A DNA stretch of 20,808 nt from JAXGVG01 sp040773965 (lineage in GTDB: Bacteria > Pseudomonadota > Alphaproteobacteria > UBA9219), in contig JAXGVG010000016.1 of the NCBI GenBank assembly GCA_040773965.1, positions 1 to 20,808 of the forward strand, written 5' to 3'. The position numbers were made by a program, and so were the translations under genes. Below are positions 6,977 to 13,933 of this stretch, piece by piece; positions within the stretch are counted from its first letter, which is position 1, and every line of letters begins with the position of its first letter. A model generated the notes under the pieces. It was not told the DNA's origin, searched no databases, and was given only the letters and a program-made list of their open reading frames with translations.

Positions 6977-8064
6977 TATAATGCTTTCTCTCCCGAACCT
7001 GTTCCGGCCGGCGCCGTTACCTGACGCTCTTTCAGGCTCTTTCGTTCAAGAAACCGGACATAGCGTATCTCATAAACCAGAAAGACCGGCAAAAGATACA
7101 ACAAGCAACTGCTGAAATGCCGGAAATAGCTTCCGAAATCGGGCTCAAACAAAAGCAGAACGGACACGTGCGCCGCAAAAAGCAACGGCAAGAGACGCAA
7201 AGAGCCCCTCAACCGCGCAATTCCGCCTATCGTGAGCCAGCCGTAAAAAAGAACGTTTAAGAACATCAGAACTTCCTTGGACGTAAGGTGCTTCAGAAAA
7301 GGAAAATTGAGCACCGTAAAAGCGTACCCGTAATTTCCCAGAAAACGTCCCAGGCTGTCCGGCGTAAAGGGGTTGAAAAAGTAGGTCCGGATAGCGTTCC
7401 CGGCGCCGCCGGTAACGGCCCAGAAATTCACTTCGTCGCGCGTCCCCTGCAAAGCCGAGAAAACGTTGTCGGGCAACAGCAACAACATCGCCAAACCCGC
7501 CAACAGATATAGCCCGCGCATAGCAGGCGGCGTTTTAACGACGGCGATAAAAGCAAGAAAAGCCGCGAGAATGATCAGGTAGTACCCGCGAAGAAAGAAC
7601 CCATAAAGTCCGTAAAGCGCAACGATGGCCAGAAGCGGCCACCACTCCTTCCGTGCCCGGCCAATAATGCGAACGATAATCAGAGACATGGCGAGAATGA
7701 TCGTTTCCTTGGTGGGCGCCTGCAGATTGAAGAAAACGAACGGCAGAAGAATGGGTATCAGGATCGCCATGCCGCGAAAAGTGCGCGCGCTGCTTGCCGC
7801 GAGATATAAAACCCATCCGTCGAAAAGACCGACCAGAATATGCGTGAACGACAGCGGCAGCATGGCGTAAATCGCCGCCGTCACTGCGTAGGCGCCGATC
7901 CCGCCTTCCTTAAGCCCCAGGGCTATGTCCTGAATCTCTCTGGCGTCGGCAAGAGCTTTTTCCGGGAAGAAATCGCGAAAGAAAAAATAAAGAGCCCAAT
8001 AGCCCAACGTCCATGCAACCGCGTAAAGGCGGATAAGCGTCGGTGAAGGAGAGGAAAAAAACAT
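6976..8064 (-). CDS. polytopic membrane protein, candidate EPS polymerase (Wzy/EpsG-like)
   Basis: A 362-residue integral membrane protein with about 9-10 hydrophobic helices and a charged C-terminal tail. Features of Wzy/EpsG-like polymerases are present: a polar loop after a central helix (NLQAPTKETIILAMSLIIVR), an Arg-rich segment before the next helices (FFLRGYYLII), and a larger periplasmic-type loop (residues about 205-255). Late in the protein there is an FEPDFGSYFRHFSSCLLYLLP stretch of the kind seen in EPS polymerases. It lies next to a flippase gene, and no other polymerase is visible in the locus. Wzy proteins share little sequence identity, so the functional call rests on topology and context. 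An unrelated membrane enzyme remains possible. It is the first gene of the leftward EPS operon; no strong ribosome-binding site precedes the ATG. Confidence 0.75.
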   Translation of the reverse strand: MFFSSPSPTLIRLYAVAWTLGYWALYFFFRDFFPEKALADAREIQDIALGLKEGGIGAYAVTAAIYAMLPLSFTHILVGLFDGWVLYLAASSARTFRGMAILIPILLPFVFFNLQAPTKETIILAMSLIIVRIIGRARKEWWPLLAIVALYGLYGFFLRGYYLIILAAFLAFIAVVKTPPAMRGLYLLAGLAMLLLLPDNVFSALQGTRDEVNFWAVTGGAGNAIRTYFFNPFTPDSLGRFLGNYGYAFTVLNFPFLKHLTSKEVLMFLNVLFYGWLTIGGIARLRGSLRLLPLLFAAHVSVLLLFEPDFGSYFRHFSSCLLYLLPVFLVYEIRYVRFLERKSLKERQVTAPAGTGSGEKAL

Positions 8065-8110
8065 AAAAAACCGGCCTATAAAGCGCGCGCAAGGCCTTCT
8101 TTCCTGCCAT

Positions 8111-8134
8111 TTTCGTTGAAAATATGCAACGAAA
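8111..8134. promoter_or_regulatory. inverted repeat in divergent EPS promoter region
   Basis: TTTCGTTG (8111-8118) and CAACGAAA (8127-8134) are perfect inverted copies separated by 8 bp. Allowing one bulged T, the arms extend two pairs further (CA/TG). A third half-site, TTTCGTT, occurs at 8151-8157, exactly 40 bp after the first. The element lies between the leftward polymerase-like gene and the rightward glycosyltransferase gene, so it could be an operator for a dimeric regulator serving both operons. No binding protein is encoded nearby. Confidence 0.45.
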
Positions 8135-8203
8135 TGTTATTGGCGAACCGTTTCGTTAATGATAACAATCGGCCGGTGAGAGAACGAACCGGTACAGGGA
8201 TCC

Positions 8204-9334
8204 ATGACCCATTCGCCACGCCCCGTCGCCCTTTATACTTACGACCTTGACGGCGGCGGCGCCGAAAAATACACCGTCCAGCTGGCCAACGGCCTTATCA
8301 AAAAAAAGTGTCCTGTCGATCTTCTCGTGCAGACCGGCCTCGACAAAAGCCCCTACCTTGGGGACATTCACCCTTCGGTGCGGCAGATAGAAATCAACAC
8401 GCAATCGCCCTTCAAAGCCGTCCGTTTTCTCTACGCCTATTTCAAAAACCAAAAACCCCGCGTCTTGTTCGGCGTGCAACAAAAACCTTCTCTTGTCGCC
8501 ATCGTCGCCGCTTTTTTTGCCGGATACAGGAACGTCGTCCCGACGATGCATATTCATATGCATTCCTACACAACCGTCGATCACCGGTTAAGGCGCAACG
8601 TACTGCGTCTTCTTGTGGCGTTTTTTTACCGCCTTGTCCGCCTATCGGTCGCGGTCTCCACCGACGCCGGAGCGGCCATGCAGGATTGGGTGGGACGGAA
8701 AGCCAAAATCAGGGTTATCCCTAACGGCTTCGATCTTGACGAACTTCGTCAACGCGTCGCCGAACCCGTCGATTTTCCGTGGTTGGCATGCAAAGAATTG
8801 CCTGTCTTTATCGGTTGCGGCCGACTTGTTCCCCAGAAAGGATTCGATGTTCTTATTGAAGCCTTTGCGCGGCTGAGAACAACGGAACCCGCGCGCCTGA
8901 TTATCCTTGGCGAAGGCGAATTGCGCGACGATTTGAACAAACAGGTTGCCCGGCTTGGGATTGAAGGCGATGTGGCCATGCCCGGTTTTGTCACAAATCC
9001 GCTTGCCTGGTTTGCGCGAAGCGACGCTTTCGTTCTTTCTTCCCGCACGGAGGGGTTCGGTATCGTGCTTGTCGAAGCCCTTCTTTCCGGCACACAAATC
9101 GTCAGCACCGACTGCCCGTCGGGGCCAACCGAGATTCTCAGGAACGGCGCTTACGGGCAACTTGTGCCCGTCGACGACGTTCCGGCCATGGCGGAGGCTA
9201 TGAAAAAGGTCATAAAGGACAAACAGGACCGTACAGTCCTTTCTTCCGAAATTCGATCCTACATCGATGAACATTATTCTCTCGACGGCATGGTCGAAGC
9301 CTACCTTTCCATTGTCGAGGAGCTGTCCCCGTGA
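8204..9334 (+). CDS. GT4-family glycosyltransferase
   Basis: Cytoplasmic or membrane-associated sugar transferase of 376 residues with a GT-B fold. The N-terminal domain starts with DGGGAEKYTVQLANGLIKK, the donor/acceptor loop of GT4 enzymes. The C-terminal domain has the nucleotide-binding elements RVIPNGFD, GRLVPQKGFDVLIEAF and the E-x7-E motif (E283 and E291 in TEGFGIVLVEAL), followed by STDCPSGPTEIL. That last segment is typical of the WabH/PglJ-like GT4 group that adds N-acetylgalactosamine or related sugars, but the sugar cannot be fixed from sequence. AGGG lies 5 nt before the ATG. The gene overlaps the following glycoside hydrolase gene by 4 bp (GTGA). Likely job: adding one sugar to the lipid-linked EPS repeat unit. 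Confidence 0.93.
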   Translation: MTHSPRPVALYTYDLDGGGAEKYTVQLANGLIKKKCPVDLLVQTGLDKSPYLGDIHPSVRQIEINTQSPFKAVRFLYAYFKNQKPRVLFGVQQKPSLVAIVAAFFAGYRNVVPTMHIHMHSYTTVDHRLRRNVLRLLVAFFYRLVRLSVAVSTDAGAAMQDWVGRKAKIRVIPNGFDLDELRQRVAEPVDFPWLACKELPVFIGCGRLVPQKGFDVLIEAFARLRTTEPARLIILGEGELRDDLNKQVARLGIEGDVAMPGFVTNPLAWFARSDAFVLSSRTEGFGIVLVEALLSGTQIVSTDCPSGPTEILRNGAYGQLVPVDDVPAMAEAMKKVIKDKQDRTVLSSEIRSYIDEHYSLDGMVEAYLSIVEELSP

Positions 9335-10755
9335 AGCTCTTATCCTTCGGACCCTGGTTTTTCGTTTTATTTCTGGCCCTTCCCCGTTTGGGATTCGCCT
9401 CGCCCCATTATGGAAACAGCAACCCCGTTTTCGGGGATAACTTCGGCGTTAACATCAAGATAGCCCGCATCACCGAAACCGAGATCGGGCAAATCGCCAA
9501 ACTCGGCATTCGCAGCGTCCGGACCGGCATCGACTGGCATGAAGTCGAACGCGAAGCCGGTCATTACCGGTGGAATTTGCCTCTTCCGCGCGACCGGGAG
9601 GCCGACGATTTCAACCAAAGAAAAACCTTTACTTACGACGAAATGATGGAAAGGTTTCACCGGCATGGTTTGCACGTCTCCGTCGTTCTTGGGGAAGGCA
9701 ACACGCTCTACACAGGGCCCGCCGTCTCCATTCCGTGGTTCGGCACGACAATAGAGGCGCCGCCGGCGCCCCGAACGGCTGAAGCCATCCGCGCTTTTGC
9801 CGCTTTTACCGCCGCCACGGCTTCGCACTACAGCGGCCTGTACGGAACCGGCGCCTTAACATGGCTCATCTGGAACGAGCCCGATTTCGATTTCAACTAT
9901 CCCCCCAAAACCGATGGGGCCGTTGTCGGAAAACTTGTCGAAACCGCTTGCCGTAAAATCAAGTACGCCGTGCCCGGCGCGCGCGTTATGGGGCCGTCTT
10001 TATCCGTCTCGAGCGAAGGGCATTTTCACTACGCCTTCATCAGGGACCTCTTCGCCATCGCCAATCCCCTGCGCTGCCTCGACGGGTTCACCCTCCACCC
10101 CTACCGTCCCGGTCCGCCCGAGTCCGCGCCCGCCGATTACATCGGCATGGAAGCCTTTCTCTCGCCATGGCAGCCCGCCAATCCCGTTCCCATTGCCGTC
10201 GACGAATGGGGCGTCACGACGTCCTTCAGCTCCATCCGGTCTCCGTCGCTCTGGTGGCGAAGCTATACCGAAGAGGAACAGGCCGCGCTGCAATTGCGCA
10301 TGTACCTTGTCAATCTGGCTTTCGGAATTCCTTATACCGCCATCTACGAATGGCGCGACAGCGGGGCCAATCCGGACGAACCGGAAGACAATTACGGCAT
10401 GACGGCTTTCGATGGCCGTGAAAAACCGGCGATCCGGATGCTCCGCCATGTTTGGCCGCGCCTGTCGGGACGCGCCGTCCGTGCTGAAACCAAGCTTGCC
10501 GGTTGCGACGATCGCGTTCATGCGTTTCGTTTTGCCGATCCTTTTCAAAGAGAAAGCGACATTTGGATGGCATGGACGGAAGGCGTCAGCAAACATTTGA
10601 CCGTTGACGAAGGCTATAAATCGGCGACGGATATTTTCGGCCAGCCTGTCGCGCCCATTGACCGGCAGGAAGAAAGGCTTCTGCCTATCGGCGGCATTCC
10701 TATAATGCTTTTCTTTGACAATGCGAACAGCCCCGCGCCGGGTTGTCGGGATTAA
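9331..10755 (+). CDS. secreted clan-A glycoside hydrolase (PslG/GH39-like)
   Basis: A 474-residue exported glycan hydrolase. The GTG start overlaps the stop of the glycosyltransferase gene and has GAGGAG 9 nt upstream. Residues 1-23 form a signal peptide (MKLLSFGPWFFVLFLALPRL, cut after GFA). The body looks like a (beta/alpha)8 barrel of clan GH-A: an early GIRSVRTGIDWHEVE strand, the acid/base Glu183 in WNEPDF, and a nucleophile Glu292 in VDEWGVT. A small beta-rich domain follows (about 385-474). Length and setting match PslG, the endo-hydrolase encoded in the Psl operon of Pseudomonas aeruginosa. EPS operons often carry a hydrolase that trims the polymer in the periplasm. The exact GH family number and linkage are not certain. 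It ends by sharing four bases (TTAA) with the convergent glycosyltransferase gene. Confidence 0.85.
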   Translation: MKLLSFGPWFFVLFLALPRLGFASPHYGNSNPVFGDNFGVNIKIARITETEIGQIAKLGIRSVRTGIDWHEVEREAGHYRWNLPLPRDREADDFNQRKTFTYDEMMERFHRHGLHVSVVLGEGNTLYTGPAVSIPWFGTTIEAPPAPRTAEAIRAFAAFTAATASHYSGLYGTGALTWLIWNEPDFDFNYPPKTDGAVVGKLVETACRKIKYAVPGARVMGPSLSVSSEGHFHYAFIRDLFAIANPLRCLDGFTLHPYRPGPPESAPADYIGMEAFLSPWQPANPVPIAVDEWGVTTSFSSIRSPSLWWRSYTEEEQAALQLRMYLVNLAFGIPYTAIYEWRDSGANPDEPEDNYGMTAFDGREKPAIRMLRHVWPRLSGRAVRAETKLAGCDDRVHAFRFADPFQRESDIWMAWTEGVSKHLTVDEGYKSATDIFGQPVAPIDRQEERLLPIGGIPIMLFFDNANSPAPGCRD

Positions 10756-11867
10756 GACGCCAGAAGTTCCCGGTAAAGGGCTTGGGTTTCCGCAATCGTT
10801 CTTTCAACGCCAAACCGGCGCGCATGCTCCCGCGCCTCCGCCGGAATTTGGCGTCGCTCGTCGAGACTTCGTCCAGCCAGCTTCATCACGGCTATAGCCA
10901 GATTTTCAGGCAGAAAATCGGCCACGTATCCCGTTTTTCCCTCAACCACGGCTTCGTCGGCTATGCCAACCGGCGTTGTGACAATTGGCACGCCCGCATC
11001 CAGGGCCTCCGGAAAAATCAGGGCATAGGATTCGTAATCGCTTGTGCCCAACAGCGCATCGAACGCCGGCATCAGGTCGCGCGCGTTGAATCCCGCATAA
11101 AATCGGGCGCGGCCCGTCAGCCTGTAACGCGCCAGCGCCATCATGACCTCATGCCGCAAAGGACCGTCGCCAACGATGGCAAGCTGCATGTCCGCGCGCT
11201 GCGCCGCGAGAATACGGAAGGTTTCAACGAGCCGAAGCGGGTTTTTCTGGGCTGCGAGACGCCCAACGAATCCGATCACAAAATCGTGGGGAACGTATCC
11301 CATCAGGGCGCGCGCCGCGTCGCGGTCTGCCGGATAAGCGAGACGAATGCCGTTGGGAATCATCCTGACCTTTTTCCTGTCGAGGCCAAGATATTCAAGC
11401 GCGTGTTTTTCTTCCTGCGGCGATACCGTAACGACGGCGTCGCAAAAGCGGCTTAAAAACTTTTCTATCAGGCCAAAAAGGCGCGATCCTCCCGGCGTCA
11501 TCGTAATAAAGGCATGGGGCGTATAGACCTGTCTGGCGCCCGGCAGGCATATCCCGGCCAGCCGCGCCAGGGCCCCCGCTTTGGAGCTGTGGCTATGAAT
11601 AATGTCGAAAGGCCCTTCTTCTTTGAGCAACTTGTACAGTTTCCACAAGGACACCATGTCGCGCGGCCCGACGGCGCGGCGCACAGGCAGCGTTCTTACG
11701 CGCAACGAAGGAATTTCCTTTATGGCCGCAAGAAAAAACGAATCCGCCCGCAACGGCGAATAAACAAGCGTGACCTCGTCCCCTTGCCGAATCTGGCCCC
11801 GGATCAAATCGGCCATGACTTGCGCGCTGCCGCCCGAAGAGGTCTCGATCACATGGCACAGGCGCAT
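10752..11867 (-). CDS. GT4-family glycosyltransferase
   Basis: Second GT4 enzyme of the locus, 371 residues from the ATG at 11867. I prefer this start because AAAGGA lies 6 nt before it; the ATG 15 nt upstream has GGAG only 2 nt away. The product opens with MRLCHVIETSSGGSAQVMAD, the usual N-terminal GT4 loop. It continues with FDIIHSHSSKAGALARLAG, YTPHAF and MIPNGIRLAYPAD, and has the E-x7-E motif (E279, E287 in DYESYALIFPEAL) in the donor-binding domain. It resembles the EpsD/TuaC/PglA-like enzymes that add an early sugar to an undecaprenyl-linked intermediate. It is the last gene of the operon starting with the WbaP-type transferase, which fits a role as the enzyme adding the second sugar; that order is inferred. 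Confidence 0.93.
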   Translation of the reverse strand: MRLCHVIETSSGGSAQVMADLIRGQIRQGDEVTLVYSPLRADSFFLAAIKEIPSLRVRTLPVRRAVGPRDMVSLWKLYKLLKEEGPFDIIHSHSSKAGALARLAGICLPGARQVYTPHAFITMTPGGSRLFGLIEKFLSRFCDAVVTVSPQEEKHALEYLGLDRKKVRMIPNGIRLAYPADRDAARALMGYVPHDFVIGFVGRLAAQKNPLRLVETFRILAAQRADMQLAIVGDGPLRHEVMMALARYRLTGRARFYAGFNARDLMPAFDALLGTSDYESYALIFPEALDAGVPIVTTPVGIADEAVVEGKTGYVADFLPENLAIAVMKLAGRSLDERRQIPAEAREHARRFGVERTIAETQALYRELLAS

Positions 11868-11891
11868 CGAAAGTCCTTTCATGTCTCCGCT

Positions 11892-12092
11892 CTATTGCGG
11901 AGATAACGGCCCCTTTTCCCGCAGGGCCCGGGTCGATTCACGAATTAAACAGGTTTCAAAAGCATGATAACCCGTCGAGGAGAAAACATCCCATCCTATG
12001 GTGTCCTTTACGGTAAAAAATATGCCGCCGAAAACAATGGACGACATCAGCCATGCGACGGCAAAGAAAACGATCAGAAACGCTTTCCGCAT
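11892..12092 (-). CDS. small membrane protein, unknown function
   Basis: A 66-residue protein with one strong hydrophobic segment (KAFLIVFFAVAWLMSSIVFGG, about residues 3-24) and a polar tail containing one Cys (HAFETCLIRES). The ATG at 12092 has AAGGA 9 nt upstream; a TTG at 12101 directly abuts that site and is unlikely. It lies between the initiating sugar transferase (29-bp gap) and the second GT4 (24-bp gap), all on one strand, so it is very probably co-transcribed. I do not recognise a family. The position suggests a small partner or anchor for the initiating enzyme. A non-coding explanation is possible but the spacing and ribosome-binding site favour a real gene. Confidence 0.6.
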   Translation of the reverse strand: MRKAFLIVFFAVAWLMSSIVFGGIFFTVKDTIGWDVFSSTGYHAFETCLIRESTRALREKGPLSPQ

Positions 12093-12121
12093 TGAGGGCA
12101 ATCCTTTTCAGGGGAAGAGGT

Positions 12122-13696
12122 TCAGTACGCGCCCGTGCGCTTGAGAATCACAGGCACCGTCTTACACAAAATGGCGACATCGTGCCACAAGGACCAGTTG
12201 CGCACGTACCAGCTGTCCATTTTGACCCGCTGCGCATAGGAAACGTCGTTGCGGCCGCTGACCTGCCACAGGCCGGTAATGCCCGGCCTGACGCGGTAGT
12301 AGTGCAGAATATCGCTGTTGTATTTGTCAATCTCGCCAACAACGATGGGGCGCGGACCGACAAGACTCATGTCGCCGCGCAACACGTTCAGAAGCTGGGG
12401 CAGCTCGTCAAGGCTCGTTCGCCGCAAGATGGCGCCCGGACGCGTAATGCGCGGATCGTTTTGCAGCTTCCAGTCCCTTTGCCACTCGGCGTTGGCCGCC
12501 GGGTTTTCGGAAAGATATTTTTTAAGCACGCTGTCGCCGCCCTTGACCATCGAACGGAACTTAAGGCACGAAAACACTTTCCCGTTCAGTCCAAGCCTCT
12601 TGTGGCCGAAGAACACGGGCCCGCCATCCAGCTTGACAAGCATGGCTATCAGAAGGAAGACGGGGCTTAAGACGACAAGCGCCGAACCGGAAACGAAAAT
12701 ATCGAAGCTTCTTTTGATGAAACGCGGCAACGGCTGTTCAAGGCCGCTGCTGTGCGTAAGCAGCATGACTTCGTGATTGAAAAAATAATGCGACGTCATG
12801 CCCTGAACCGGCAAATGACGCAGGGGAGGGCAAATCGAAAAAGGCACGTTTTCGCGCATCAGCTGCGCCAAAGGCAATTCGGCCTTGGCCAGATCCTGGC
12901 CGTCGAGGGCAATCACCACATAATCCGCTTCGTAATGCGCGCACAAGCCTTCCCACGACTCGCCCGCCTGGGCGAAAGCCCGGGGAAGATCCTTGATTCG
13001 CGCCTTGATCTCAAAACCAAGCCCTGTTTCGGAACGAAGCGCCGCGCGCGCGTCTTCGGCCGTCGCGCCGCCGCCGATCAAAAGAACCGGAACCTGCCAA
13101 AGTCCCCGGCGGCGCTGGAGGGCTCGGCAGCCTTGCCGCAAAAGCACAACGCACATGCCCGAAAACATCCAACTGGACATGAGCCATAAACGCGAAAAAT
13201 CTTCCTTGACGGCGAACTGCAAAAACCCGTCGATGATCATGGCAAAGACAAGCGTCTCCGCGACCTTTTTCGTTTCCTGCCAAAAAGGCATGCGCACGCG
13301 GTAATGACCGGCGTTCTCGAACCAAAGAACGACGCCCGCCGCGAGAAGAGGAAGCCGCCACCAGATCAGGCTTCCGTATTCCATCATGGTGTCGGAAAGC
13401 AAACGATTGAAGAAACCCTCGTTGATGGCCGCCGCGAGTCCCCATGCGCAAAAAAAGCCCGTCATGAGCGCCAGAACATCCACCGCCATAAACCAGCGAA
13501 GCGGTTTGGCGATGTCTTGCCGTACCCTTTGATGCTTGAAAAGTCTGCCGGCCGACGCCTCGTCGCGTTGCGCTTCGGCCAGAAGAGCGGCGAGGCGTTC
13601 CACCGGCCCTTTGAGTGAAGGCGGAGGAAGAGTCGTTCCCGGCTTTATTTCTGTTGTCTTTAATTTGCGCGTGGCTGTTTTATCGAGCGAAGCCAT
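12122..13696 (-). CDS. undecaprenyl-phosphate sugar-1-phosphate transferase (WbaP-type)
   Basis: Initiating enzyme of EPS repeat-unit synthesis: it moves a sugar-1-phosphate from a nucleotide sugar to undecaprenyl phosphate. The 524 residues comprise an N-terminal polar stretch (1-60), four hydrophobic helices (about 65-185) and a nucleotide-binding-like middle domain (about 190-310). The C-terminal catalytic domain (about 325-524) holds the full polyprenyl-phosphotransferase signature: a re-entrant helix at FDIFVSGSALVVLSPVFLL, then KFRSM, the catalytic Asp430-Glu431 in SLDELPQLLNVLRGDMSLVG, and PGITGLWQVSGR. This is the long WbaP/ExoY form. GAGGAA lies about 10 nt before the ATG. It is the first gene of an operon with the small membrane protein and a GT4. 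The donor (galactose, glucose or other) cannot be told. Confidence 0.95.
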   Translation of the reverse strand: MASLDKTATRKLKTTEIKPGTTLPPPSLKGPVERLAALLAEAQRDEASAGRLFKHQRVRQDIAKPLRWFMAVDVLALMTGFFCAWGLAAAINEGFFNRLLSDTMMEYGSLIWWRLPLLAAGVVLWFENAGHYRVRMPFWQETKKVAETLVFAMIIDGFLQFAVKEDFSRLWLMSSWMFSGMCVVLLRQGCRALQRRRGLWQVPVLLIGGGATAEDARAALRSETGLGFEIKARIKDLPRAFAQAGESWEGLCAHYEADYVVIALDGQDLAKAELPLAQLMRENVPFSICPPLRHLPVQGMTSHYFFNHEVMLLTHSSGLEQPLPRFIKRSFDIFVSGSALVVLSPVFLLIAMLVKLDGGPVFFGHKRLGLNGKVFSCLKFRSMVKGGDSVLKKYLSENPAANAEWQRDWKLQNDPRITRPGAILRRTSLDELPQLLNVLRGDMSLVGPRPIVVGEIDKYNSDILHYYRVRPGITGLWQVSGRNDVSYAQRVKMDSWYVRNWSLWHDVAILCKTVPVILKRTGAY

Positions 13697-13728
13697 AAAA
13701 ATATTTCCTCTTCCGATCTCAAAAGTCT

Positions 13729-13736
13729 TTAACCAT
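13729..13736 (+). promoter_or_regulatory. CtrA-like 8-mer TTAACCAT
   Basis: TTAACCAT facing the rodZ-like gene, in the divergent region between it and the WbaP-type gene. A second copy in reverse orientation follows at 13785-13792. The extended 12-mer CTTTAACCATAT is identical to one at 3057-3068. The link to CtrA is by resemblance to the Caulobacter motif. Confidence 0.4.
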
Positions 13737-13784
13737 ATTTCTTAACTTCTTGAGAGGCCCTTCGCCCTATCTATACCAAAAGAC

Positions 13785-13792
13785 ATGGTTAA
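13785..13792 (-). promoter_or_regulatory. CtrA-like 8-mer TTAACCAT with downstream -10-like box
   Basis: On the minus strand TTAACCAT is followed, after a 9-bp gap, by TATAGA, a possible -10 box for the WbaP-type gene whose ATG is about 75 nt further on. An activator site overlapping the -35 position is the usual layout of CtrA-activated promoters. The promoter itself is only a candidate. Confidence 0.4.
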
Positions 13793-13814
13793 TTTCTAGG
13801 TAAGGAATAGTTTC

Positions 13815-13886
13815 ATGGCGCTTCTTCTTTTCGGGGCGTTGCCGGTCCCATCGGACCGGTTTGCCTTTTCCCGCAAAATTCCCTAA
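13815..13886 (+). CDS. possible 23-residue leader peptide
   Basis: A short reading frame (MALLLFGALPVPSDRFAFSR then KIP and stop) begins with ATG 8 nt after AAGGA, in the 237-bp region upstream of the rodZ-like gene. Inside it, CCGGTCC (13842-13848) and GGACCGG (13853-13859) form a perfect 7-bp stem with a 4-nt loop. This could be a leader peptide with an mRNA hairpin, or chance. There is no direct evidence of translation. Confidence 0.22.
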   Translation: MALLLFGALPVPSDRFAFSRKIP

Positions 13887-13933
13887 GAATGCAGTAGAAT
13901 AACGCCAGTTATATTGACGGAAAACGAATCCTT

